From Arenicola marina (lineage: Eukaryota > Annelida > Polychaeta > Arenicolidae): 64,000 bases of DNA. Shown here piece after piece: positions 1 to 12,600 of the stretch. Numbering within the stretch: the stretch's first letter is position 1; each line of letters begins with the position of its first letter. A program made the position numbers and the translations under genes. Where the stretch lies: contig OZ025248.1 in assembly GCA_964019135.1 (NCBI GenBank), positions 41,843,670 to 41,907,669 on the forward strand, read 5' to 3'. The notes under the pieces were generated by a model that searched no databases, was not told the DNA's origin, and saw nothing but the letters and a program-made list of their open reading frames with translations.

Positions 1-536
1 CCCTTTACATTCCGCCTGCCAAGCGCCAGTGCAAGGAAAATATAAGAATGTTCTTAGATGGGACGTGGGCTGTGCCGTATGATCACTAGTGTGTGATGTG
101 GTCAGAGAGTTGAGAACGTGCTCAGCTGCAAGTGAAATGTACCAACATTTTGACACAGAATAAGGTTTTGGGCCACACACGTTTTCTTTTCTTCATGTAC
201 CAAACATACATAAATGGCGGTATTTAAAATTACATTCTAGTATTATATTCCAGCTATGGCATGTTGTACCGGCAAATAACTATATATGTATTGATATGTG
301 GCCGTCATGTTCGTACACCTGCTGTGACTACACGATTCCATATTAATAATGCACTTACATAAATCCTTTATTAATATAGGTGTGTTATTATTATTTATAT
401 ATGTAATAAATAATGCACTGCCAGTTTTGTAGGCTTTTGTAACTATAGGTTTTCATAAAACAATAAACTACATGTATTAATTGTTTATTGTGTTTTTTTG
501 GTTCTATTTATTGAAGGGAATACTGTTCTATTGCAG
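1..536. other. Upstream intron sequence, no feature seen
   Basis: AT-rich sequence ending in the acceptor of exon 1. Short open stretches in the first 60 bases could be the edge of an upstream exon, but no B-box cysteine/histidine pattern is visible and I do not call one. Confidence 0.5.
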
Positions 537-637
537 ATATTGAGCCACGCGGTTCCAGGGGTGAAGACCAAAGTGAGCCAGTTGACCGATGACATACGGC
601 AGCAGTTCGCGGCATTGCATCGGGCATTACAGGCCAG
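537..637 (+). CDS. Exon 1 of window: TRIM-like coiled coil
   Basis: Acceptor ctattgcag, donor gtatgc, phase 0 to 2. It encodes ILSHAVPGVKTKVSQLTDDI and continues with heptad-like residues up to HRALQA. Residues such as LTDDIRQQFAALHRALQAR resemble the coiled coil that follows the B-box in TRIM proteins, which supports a RING/B-box upstream of the window. Confidence 0.8.
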
Positions 638-3600
638 GTATGCTGTCACTAACGTTGCCACTGCATTGGCCAGTGGATGTATTCTGCTTCTGTATTGGTG
701 TCATTTTATTCTCCATCTTTTATGATTCCGTCTCAGTCATAACTGAAGCCGATATGTAATACTTATGTAATCTAGAACTGTTTTACAGGGAAGCAGAACT
801 ACTGCATAGCCTCAACCAAACCGTGCAATGCGAGGCGAATCCTTTGGAGGAAACGGTTTGTCCTGATATTCTGTATGGAAATAAATCTATATCTTAACCT
901 AATTGTTGCATATCTGTAGCTCTATGTGATATTGTGGAATTTTGCATGCCGCTGAAGCATATTTGGGGAAACATCAACGTAATACCACTGTAACTTATCA
1001 AGTTGTTATATTGCGATTAGCATTTTTAAGACGTATGCCTACATACTGGGCATACTATGGTTAAATTTCATGAATAATGTTACTTTATTGTTGCGGAGTT
1101 GTAAATCCGTGGCTTTGAACTGAATACAGAGAAAGACGCTGTTGAAAGACATGAAAAGTGTGGAGGCTGCGTTGAAAGGTGAGTAGCCCCGGTGTATGTC
1201 CCGGTGGTCGGTCCACGTTACTATTGGTCGTCAAACGTAAAGGCTCCATCCACAGGCTGGTGAAGGTGCTTATTATCATAAGGTAGCAAAATTGCAAAAA
1301 ATGATTTCAATGACATTGACCAGTAGAAAATTGCATGTTGGTGGTTGCGCATTAAAATTGCTTTTTGGGATTGCTCTGTAACTTGTAGGAGGCAAGGTAG
1401 ACGAGCTGATAATACCCATGATACTTCCGCCTAGTCCCCGTTCTTCCATGTAGAACGAACCATTGGTTCAACATAGGTGGGGGGGGGGGGGGGGGGGAGG
1501 GGTTTGACTAAGGTCTCATAACTTGCGCTCATAATATATATGAACAACTTGCACTGCCAAGGCGTAGATGAACGAAAACGGTTAAATTTATCATAAATAT
1601 ATTGCCCACATTAATTTGAATAATATTGGTTGAAAAACGAATCCCTGAAGATGGCTGTACACTAATAAACGCTCGTTGTTGGTCTCAAACCATAGGGGGC
1701 TCCATGATGTTAGTGGTTAAAGCACTAAACCGCAGATCAATAGGTCCTAGGTTCGAATCCTGGCCTGGGTACCTAATATGGGGCATGTTTCGTCCGTTCA
1801 TCCTTCATCGTCCAATACAGTATATCGGTCTAACGCAACCAAATTTCAAACAAAGGAGAAAGAACGCCTCACAGACTTATCTATATTAGTGTAAAGCGCA
1901 ATGACCTGAATGGTGTAGGGTGCTGACTTAATCCCTTGGTTTGGCTTGGGTCTCTGTAGAAGGTCGCCAGTTGGTGAATGACGGCGGTCGGGTGGTGGTG
2001 AACGCCCAGGCGATGCTGGACAGACTGCGGGGCGCCGACAACCTGCCCTCGGTGGCCCTCCGCATGGAGACCCAGCAGGAGGCCACGCCGTTACGGTCAG
2101 TGCCAGACAGAGCCAGCCTAGTGACCGCTACAGCAGAAGCGCAGGGAGATATATCCCTCTCACCCATTGATACCTTCATATTCTACGTACCAGGGCAATG
2201 CCATTGTGCTACATATCAAATAAGACGTCTAACCCGGCATGCTACTGTTTGCCATATGGAGTAATATATAGGCGCAGGATTGTATAGTTAGCGTAGTTAT
2301 TCAAACAGTATTTTGATCTCTTATTTTATCATTTCTTTCCATAACAAAAGCAGATTGCGAATGCAAGCATAGTATGCTCACAGAACAAGTGGCAGTAACT
2401 TCCCGTTGACATAGATCAATACCTCTATGGACATCACTAACCTGTCTTTCCGCGTTTCTTAAAGATTTTCCATGAACGAGGACCTGATGACACTGATTCA
2501 AAGTGCCGGCAGTGTGGAAGGTCACACGGGCATCAGGTAGATACGCCATTACAACCTGATTCCTATGCCAACCTGGCTTCTTCTTATATACAATATTTTC
2601 ATTGTTAACAGTAACGAAGTCCTACCCTTATCAGTCTTGTTCATACGAAGATTGACAATATGATTAACTTCACAGAATGAATGATGTGCTTGAATATACT
2701 GGAAGCATTAATATAGTATTTTGTAGTGTTAGTACATAAATATTATTTGCACAGTGAATATGTTTGAAAGATTATTGTTGAAGGTATAACTGATATATAT
2801 TGTGAGGATGCTACGCTCGCTTGTGTTGTTACCTTGTAGAGTGACGGTGAAAGCTCTGAGCGAGGTTCCAGAGGAGATACTCCCGCCGATGGATGACCTG
2901 GCTGACACTGCCTCCAGCTCCCGCCATTCCCCGGACTCTACATCCTCCCTGTACACGGAGAGTGAGTATCTGTCGCCATGAGCTACTTGCTAGACACTGC
3001 CTCCAGCTCCCGCCATTCCCCGGACTCGACATCCTCCCTCTACGCGGAGAGTTAATATCTGTCGCGATGAGCTACTTACTAGACACTGCCTCCAGCTCCC
3101 GCCATTCCCCGGACTCGACATCCACCCTCTACACGGAGAGTGAGTATCTGTCGCGATGTGCTACTTGCTAGACACTGCCTCCAGCTCCCGCCATTCCCCG
3201 GACTCTACATCCTCCCTCTACACGGAGAGTGAGTATCTGTCGCCATGAGCTACTTGCTAGACACTGCCTCCAGCTCCCGCCATTCCCCGGACTCTACATC
3301 CTCCCTCTACACGGAGAGTGAGTATCTGTCGCGATGAGCTACTTGCTAGACACTGCCTCCAGCTCCCGCCATTCCCCGGACTCGACATCCTCCCTCTACA
3401 CGAAGAGTGAGTATCTGTCGCGATGAGCTACTTGCTAGACACTGCCTCCAGCTCCCGCCATTCCCCGGACTCTACATCCTCCCTGTACACGGAGAGTGAG
3501 TATCTGTCGCGATGAGCTACTTGCTAGACACTGCCTCCAGCTCCCGCCATTCCCCGGACTCTACATTCTCCCTCTACACGGAGAGTGAGTATCTGTCGCG

Positions 3601-6600
3601 ATGAGCTACTTGCTAGACACTGCCTCCAGCTCCCGCCATTCCCCGGACTCGACATCCTCCCTCTACACGAAGAGTGAGTATCTGTCGCGATGAGCTACTT
3701 GCTAGACACTGCCTCCAGCTCCCGCCATTCCCCGGACTCGACATCCTCCCTCTACGCGGAGAGTGAGTATCTGTCGCGATGAGCTACTTGCTAGACACTG
3801 CCTCCAGCTCCCGGCATTCCCCGGACTCGACATCCTCCCTCTACGCGGAGAGTGAGTATCTGTCGCGATGAGCTACTTGCTAGACACTGCCTCCAGCTCC
3901 CGCCATTCCCCGGACTCGACATCCTCCCTCTACACGACGAGTGAGTTTCTGTCGCGATGAGCTACTTGCTGGACACTGCCTCCAGCTTCAGTAATGTTTG
4001 ATCGGTTCGTCATTCCTCATTTAGCGTCTCGAGGGGTTATTTGCCTCCGTTTAGCCCATGTGCACACACAAGCGGCCTAAAACGCCATTGGTTTGCAGAC
4101 GGTCTCTCGGATGCTGCTGACGGCGAGTCGGACAGCCAATCAGTGAGCAGCTCTCACAGCCGTGCGAGCAGGCGTCTCCAGCCCAAGATACGCCTCAACA
4201 TACCCCGCCCGACCCGTCGTCCACGTGGTAGGTGTTTGTCTGCCTGGCTCTAGGGGGGTCCTAACTCTAAGCACTTCACAGGGCTGCATGTTCCACATAA
4301 CGTGTCATTGGCTGGTCGCCAATCGTATTATTATGCAAGTTAGTCTTTATGTAAACGCATCAATAGTGTGTCTAATATGTAAACGTGTGCAATAGTGGAT
4401 CTAACATGTAAACCTGTTTAATAGTGGATCTAACATGTAAACGTGTCAGTCTTACATATGACATGTAAACACGTCAGTAGTGTATCTAGCATGTAAACCT
4501 ATTCATATCGGTTTTAATATGTAAACATGTCAATACTGGTTTTAATATGTAAACATGTCAATATTATCTATACTGTAAACGTGTCGTTTGTTATAGCCAA
4601 GCAGCAGACAGTGTACGTGACCCATATCAAGTCTCCCGCCACATTCATGGTGCAGAGCGCAGACGACATGAGCGATTTCCAGAAGATGACTCGTCAGATC
4701 AGACAGCATTGCGCGCAGCCGCCCTCTGCCGGGGAAATCCCCGTCCTGCTCCACATAGGTGAGTTTTCACCCCGGGCCATGCTCCACATAGGTGAGTCCT
4801 GCACCCCGGGCCATGCTCCACATAGGTAAGTCTTCACCCCGGGCCATGCTCCACATAGGTGTGTCTTCACCCGGGGCCATGCTCCACATAGGTGAGTCCT
4901 GCACCCCGGGCCATGCTCTACATAGGTGAGTCCTGCACCCCGGGCCATGCTCCACATAGGTGAGTCCTGCACCCCGGGCCATGCTCCACATAGGTGAGTC
5001 CTGCAACCCGGGCCATGCTCCACATAGGTGAGTCCTGCACCCCGGGCCATGCTCCACATAGGTGAGTCCTGCACCCCGGGCCATGCTCCACATATGTGAG
5101 TCCTGCACCCCGGGCCATGCTCCACATAGGTGAGTCCTGCAACCCGGGCCATGCTCTACCTAGGTGAGTCCTGCACCCAGGGCCATGCTCCACATAGGTG
5201 AGTCCTGCACCCCGGGCCATGCTCCACATAGGTGAGTCCTGCACCCTGCCCATGCTTTATATAGGTGAGTCCTGCACCCCGGGCCATGCTCCACATAGGT
5301 GAGTCCTGCACCCCGGGCCATGCTCCACATAGGTGAGTCCTGCACCCCGGGCCATGCTCCACATAGGTGAGTCCTGCACGCCGGGCCATGCTCCACATAG
5401 GTGAGTCCTGCACCCCGGGCCATGCTCCACATAGGTGAGTCCTGCACCCCGGGCCATGCTCCACATAGGTAAGTCTTCACCCCAGGCCATGCTCCACATA
5501 GGTGAGCCCTGCACCCCGGGCCATGCTCCACATAGGTGATTCCTGCTTCCCGGGCCATACTTCACGTAGGTGAGTCCTGCACCCGGGCCATGCTCCACAT
5601 AGGTGAGTCCTGCACCCCGGGCCATGCAACACATAGGTGATTCTTGCATCCCGGGCCATACTCCACATAGGTGAGTCCTGCACCCCAGGCCATGCTCCAC
5701 ATAGGTGATTCCTGCATCCCGGGCCATACTTCACGTAGGTGAGTCCTGCACCCGGGCCATGCTCCACATAGGTGAGTCCTGCACCCCAGGCCATGCTCCA
5801 CATAGGTGATTCCTGCATCCCGGGCCATGCTCCACATAGGTGAGTCCTGCACCCCGGGCCATGCTCCACATAGGTGAGTCCTGCACCCCGGGCCATGCTC
5901 CACATAGGTGAGTCCTGCAACCCGGGCCATGCTCCACATAGGTGAGTCCTGCACCCCGGGCCATGCTCCACATAGGTGAGTCCTGCACCCCGGGCCATGC
6001 TCCACATATGTGAGTCCTGCACCCCGGGCCATGCTCCACATAGGTGAGTCCTGCAACCCGGGCCATGCTCTACCTAGGTGAGTCCTGCACCCAGGGCCAT
6101 GCTCCACATAGGTGAGTCCTGCACCCCGGGCCATGCTCCACATAGGTGAGTCCTGCACCCTGCCCATGCTTTATATAGGTGAGTCCTGCACCCCGGGCCA
6201 TGCTCCACATAGGTGAGTCCTGCACCCCGGGCCATGCTCCACATAGGTGAGTCCTGCACCCCGGGCCATGCTCCACATAGGTGAGTCCTGCACGCCGGGC
6301 CATGCTCCACATAGGTGAGTCCTGCACCCCGGGCCATGCTCCACATAGGTGAGTCCTGCACCCCGGGCCATGCTCCACATAGGTAAGTCTTCACCCCAGG
6401 CCATGCTCCACATAGGTGAGCCCTGCACCCCGGGCCATGCTCCACATAGGTGATTCCTGCTTCCCGGGCCATACTTCACGTAGGTGAGTCCTGCACCCGG
6501 GCCATGCTCCACATAGGTGAGTCCTGCACCCCGGGCCATGCAACACATAGGTGATTCTTGCATCCCGGGCCATACTCCACATAGGTGAGTCCTGCACCCC

Positions 6601-9600
6601 AGGCCATGCTCCACATAGGTGATTCCTGCATCCCGGGCCATACTTCACGTAGGTGAGTCCTGCACCCGGGCCATGCTCCACATAGGTGAGTCCTGCACCC
6701 CAGGCCATGCTCCACATAGGTGATTCCTGCATCCCGGGCCATGCTCCACATAGGTGAGTCCTGCACCCCGGGCCATGCTCCACATAGGTGAGTCCTGCAC
6801 CCCAGGCCATGCTCCACATAGGTGATTCCTGCATCCCGGGCCATACTCATTCCGTGCAGTCTGACAACTTAGTAATGTCATATATCGAAAGGTGTGTTTG
6901 CTTGTTTTTGTTTAACGATTTCTGTTTGCGACAGATGTTCGTTGATGCTCTGTGGTTTCGTATGTTGCCTCACAGGTGACGACTTGCTGGCCCAATACAG
7001 CCAGGATAACGTCTGGTACCGCGCCAAGGTCATTGAGGTCACATATCCAGAAGAGGCCCTAAATCCCGAGGATCAGGTCAAGGTCGCTTTTGTAGATTAT
7101 GGCAACACGGACCTAGTGACAGCTGACAGGTGAGCCTCGTTATCGTGTTACCCATCACATAGTTGTAAAAAGTTTTTTTTAAAAATAAAAATAGCTAGGA
7201 TAGCTTTGCTTTCGAGTAAGTCATTCCTGTCAAACGCATGCGCGGGATCTGTGCCGCATGGGTTTTGTGGACGTTCTATGTCACGAGTTACTTTCTGTGT
7301 GTCACGTACATGTATTTCTAACTAAGTTGCGGTATGGCTGGATACAAAATGGCGCTGTGACCCTCTTCTCACACTTCTTGTTGACAGTTCTACTTGATTA
7401 GTTTAAAATGGATGCATTGTTAAGATTAGCTAAGATAAAACTTTATTTAACGTCGGTATATAAGTTAACAATAAACGTTAGTCCAAAGTGCTATTGGCCT
7501 GTGATCCCCGACAGGAACTAATGAGGTATATTTATATATAATAATGACCATCTAACAACAATTCCATGAACTCTGTAAACCTTACCCAGTAGCTATACTG
7601 CACCATGTCCAAGATCTACAGTGACGCGAGACAACATCCAACGCGGACAGCATCGTTGAATATTTTAAATTATATGATTGATTAAGAATAACTAAAAGAT
7701 GGACTGAATCAAGTTCAGCCTGATATCTGATTGGCTCCACAGGATCAGGACCATACCGGGCAAGTTTCTGAAGCTGCCCGCCCAGGCCCGGGAGTGCACC
7801 CTCTTCGACATCGTCCCGGCCGGAGAGGTGGGTCACGTCGTCTCGAAGGGACGTAAACCTTTGATACCATTGCCTTCTACCAAACTATAGTCTGTGTTCT
7901 TAATGTTTGTTATGACGGAAAATGATTTTTCCGACATCTATCAACTTGTAAGTTTTTCTGTGCGTGTGTCTGTCTGCGCGCGCTCTGTAGGTAGCAAAAC
8001 GCAACATTTCATTCCGTCGAAAATGGGACTTTCATAAATACGATGTTGTACATTCGGTTTGAACTTGTTCCACTGCATTAGTGTTGAATCCGTGAGACGT
8101 GTTTCCGACATGTGCATGACACGACAAGAACATTAAATGCGCATTTGGTGCCTTCCAAACTATCATTAATACACTCCTCAAAAAAAGACTGCTATATTCA
8201 CTATCTACTAAGCCAACTAAGCATGTTATGTTGTTTTGTTTCTCTGGGTTACGTGTATGCCCGTATTTTAATTGTGGGCCAATTGTGAACATACTGCCAG
8301 ATATTGGGAAACGTATCCTGTAACCGATAAACTTTTTGAACCTTATAAGGCAGCAGAGATCCACAGTACAAGTCACCAAAATTACAAGTTACCCATACAG
8401 CAATATTTCCCCTTAAAACTCTGAAAACCCTGAAAACCTGAAAAATGTCTTGAACGGAAATAGCGTATTTAGGTTCTTAGTGTATAATAACACATAAATG
8501 TAATGCAGTCTATAGCAGGGCATGTTCTTAAGCCACGTGTCAATGTGTCCATGATGTTTGTCAACCACATTTTAAAATTCTTAATGTTGATAGCAAATTG
8601 CTGTATGAGCAGCTGTACATAACGGCATGGGAGAGGCTTCATTGCCGATCGTAACCTATTGAGCGAACCATGTATCTATCCACTGGTGTTCATGGCTATG
8701 GTGTTTCTGCTTCAGGACATGCAGTGGTCGGCCGAGGCGATACGTAACTTCGCGCTGATGACGGGAGACAAGCCGATGTTACTGACGGTATATACTTAAT
8801 GTTCCTCACAAGTTGTAGACGTACTGACGATATGGTGGGCGATAAAGGGGGGCGTAATACATACCATTCCCTGGAATCCTGGTCGCCAAATTAAATCGTA
8901 ATTTCAAGTCTTCGCCATATCGATTATGTTTGCTATATTAATTTTATTGGCGTTTATTTTAATGAAGAACTCCTGGCATTCACATACTGCGATAAAAGAG
9001 ATTATCATCATGGGCGTCACATAATCAAATATAGTTTAGTACTCTGTCCAATAAAGTGGCGACTTAATGTTGCAGTTATAGGGACTCCCTGGTGTAGTGG
9101 TTAGGCAATAGAGCGTGGGTTGAAAGCCGGGCCCTGGCACCTAATGTGTGGCATGGTTCATCCTTTAACCTCCCGATATGTTCCTTGGCCCAGTTTAGAG
9201 ATCGTGTGCACAAAAGCGGCATAAAACACCTATTTATGTCTATTCATAAACAAAGTGATTTTGAATGTTACGGTACTTAAGAAGCACGCGCATTGGCGGT
9301 TAAATCGTAGCAGGTAAGAGTGGCGTCGGCACCTTAACAACAAGGACAAGAGTGTTCGCGTCACACTTCTGCAAAACTCCGATCTTTGAAAAATCAGTAA
9401 ATAACGATGAAATCAGTTTATGGTCCTGGGAGGTTCCTTAACCGAGTGTAGCAGAAAAGGGGCCTAAATTGATGTCCTTTTGGTTCAGGTTATGTCTGAG
9501 ACTACCGAGGGCGTTGCGAACGTAGACCTCTCCAAGCCGGGCGCCGACGCCATTGAAGACGATCGCCCCATCTCAGTCCGGGACGCCCTGGTCTTCCTGG

Positions 9601-12600
9601 AGCTGGCCTGCTTCGTGTCCCCAATGTCTGTGCCCAGTCCGGACACTGGTAAGTCTGAGTGTGGGGCGGACTGTGATGTGTGGAGCGAGCAGTGTGGGAC
9701 GCACAGTGTGGGGCGCACAGTGTGGGACGCACAGTGTGACCCGCACAGTGTGACCCGCGCAGTGTGGGGCGCACAGTGTGTGGCGCACAGTGTGGGGCGC
9801 ACAGTGTGGGGCGCACAGTGTGGGGCGCACAGTGTGGGGCGCGCAGTGTGGGGCGCACAGTGTGGGGCGCACAGTGTGGGGCGCACAGTGTGGGGCGCAG
9901 TATGGGGCGCACAGTGTGAGGCGCACAGTGTGGAGCGCACAGTGTGGGGCGCACAGTGTGGGGCGCAGTATGGGGCGCACAGTGTGGGGCGCAGTGTGAG
10001 GCGCACAGTGTGGGGCGCACAGTGTGGGGCGCACAGTGTGGGGCGCAGTATGGGGCGCACAGTGTGGGGCGCACAGTGTGGGGCGCACAGTGTGGGGCGC
10101 GCAGTGTGGGGCGCACAGTGTGGGGCGCACAGTGTGGGGCGCACAGTGTGGGGCGCAGTATGGGGCGCACAGTGTGGGGCGCACAGTGTGGAGCGCACAG
10201 TGTGGGGCGCACAGTGTGGGGCGCAGTATGGGGCGCACAGTGTGGGGCGCAGTGTGGGGCGCACAGTGTGGGGCGCACAGTGTGGGGCGCACAGTGTGGG
10301 GCGCACAGTGTGGGGCGCAGTATGGGGCGCACAGTGTGGGGCGCACAGTGTGGGGCGCACAGTGTGGGGCGCAGTGTGGGGCGCACAGTGTGGGGCGCAC
10401 AGTGTGGGGCGCACAGTGTGGAGCGCACAGTGTGGGGCGCGCAGTATGGGGCGCACAGTGTGGGGCGCACAGTGTGGGGCGCCCAGTGTGGGGCGCGCAG
10501 TGTGTGGCGCACAGTGTGAGGCGCAGTATGGGGCGCACAGTGTGGGGCGCGCAGTATGGGGCGCACAGTGTGGGGCGCACAGTGTGGGGCGCACAGTGTG
10601 GGGCGCGCAGTGTGTGGCGCACAGTGTGGGGCGCACAGTGTGGGGCGCACAGTGTGGGGCGCAGTATGGGGCGCACAGTGTGGGGCGCACAGTGTGGGGC
10701 GCACAGTGTGGGGCGCACAGTGTGGAGCGCACAGTGTGGGGCGCACAGTGTGGGGCGCAGTATGGGGCGCACAGTGTGGGGCGCAGTGTGAGGCGCACAG
10801 TGTGGGGCGCACAGTGTGGGGCGCACAGTGTGGGGCGCACAGTGTGGGGCGCACAGTGTGGGGCGCGCAGTGTGGGGCGCAGTGTGAGGCGCACAGTGTG
10901 GGGCGCACAGTGTGGGGCGCACAGTGTGGGGCGCACAGTGTGGGGCGCAGTATGGGGCGCACAGTGTGGGGCGCACAGTGTGGGGCGCGCAGTGTGAGGC
11001 GCACAGTGTGGGGCGCACAGTGTGGGGCGCACAGTGTGGGGCGCACAGTGTGGGGCGCAGTATGGGGCGCACAGTGTGAGACGCACAGTGTGGGGCGCAC
11101 AGTGTGGGGCGCACAGTGTGGGGCGCACAGTGTGGGGCGCACAGTATGGGGCGCACAGTGTGGGGCGCACAGTGTGGGGCACAGTGTGGGGCGCACAGTG
11201 TGGGGCGCAGTATGGGGCGCACAGTGTGGGGCGCACAGTGTGGGGCGCACAGTGTGGGGCGCAGTGTGGGGCGCACAGTGTGGGGCGCACAGTGTGAGGC
11301 GCAGTGTGGGGCGCACAGTGTGAGGCGCAGTGTGGGGCGCAGTATGGGGCGCACAGTGTGGGGCGCAAGGTGGGGCACAGTGGGGCGCACAGTGTGAGGC
11401 GCAGTGTGGGGCGCACAGTGTGGAGCGCACAGTGTGGAGCGCACAGTGTGGGGCGCACAGTGTGAGGCGCACAGTGTGGGGCGCACAGTGTGAGGCACAG
11501 TGTGGGGCGCACAGTGTGGGGCGCACAGTGTGGGGCGCACAGTGTGGGGCGCACAGTGTGGGGCGCACAGTGTGGGGCGCAGTATGGGGGGCACAGTGTG
11601 GGGCGCAGTGTGAGGCGCACAGTGTGGGGCGCACAGTGTGGGGCGCACAGTGTGAGGCGCAGTGTGGGGCGCACAGTGTGGGGCGCACAGTGTGGGGCGC
11701 ACAGTGTGGGGCGCAGTGTGGGGCGCACAGTGTGAGGCGCAGTATGGGGCGCACAGTGTGGGGCGCACAGTGTGGGGCGCACAGTGTGAGGCACAGTGTG
11801 AGGCGCACAATATGTGGTGCACGGTGCGGGCGCTGTGGTGCATTTACGTACATGTAATCAGTGAAGCATGGTTGTTTACAGGACTGATGCCCAAGCCGAA
11901 GCGCCAGTTTATTAGCCCCGAGATGCCCAGTGCAGGAGAGAGTTTCGTGGGCGTCATCACACACAGCCAGTCTCCGGACGGTTTCTACATGCAGAAGGTA
12001 CGCTCGACTTGAACTTGGGCCGTTATTCACAAGCCACACGTGGCTTCCGCATGGGATTGGCCGGGCCCACCAGGCCGTCACTGACGTCCTCACCATTGTA
12101 TCTGCCACATTGATTGCTGCTGCGGTCATAATTAATTTAAATGTTACATAGAACACATTAATCTGTGCGTCAGTAGCTGCGAAAGGACATGATGCGCAAA
12201 CTACGAAATGTTCGTCACATTCTGTTTGGCTCCCGCGAGTTTTCTGGCACGTCCAATCCAAGGCTGGTGCTTGGCGAGCGATAATTGAAGTCTTCTATCC
12301 AATCCCAAAGAACATGGAGTTGACCCCTACGTGAAGACAGTCCTTAAACTCAGCCGTCTTCTATTCTTACGGGTTTCGTTTGTCTCCCTTGTTTTATGAA
12401 ATGATGGGACACAGATGTTTGACCTTAAGTTGTCATTGGCGTATGGTATACCGTGGTGCCACCGGTGTAAGGCTGAAGTTCCTGGTGACTGGCTGTTATG
12501 AAGGATATTTTTTTTCGTCCAGGTGGGAGCCGAGGTGCACTACTTGACGGAAATGGCGCTGGAGATGCAAGCTACATACAGCAAAAAATCGGCTGACCTC

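Noticed and set aside
1-60. Edge of a B-box exon at the window start
   Set aside because: No frame shows the Cys/His spacing and no donor of matching phase is evident.
1690-1780. A functional tRNA gene
   Set aside because: A and B boxes are present but the arms do not pair as a cloverleaf, and the body is shared with another SINE copy.
9485-12261. Cys/His/Pro-rich proteins on the minus strand and WGAQCGAHSVGR proteins on the plus strand
   Set aside because: Artefacts of the 12/14-bp array in intron 11.
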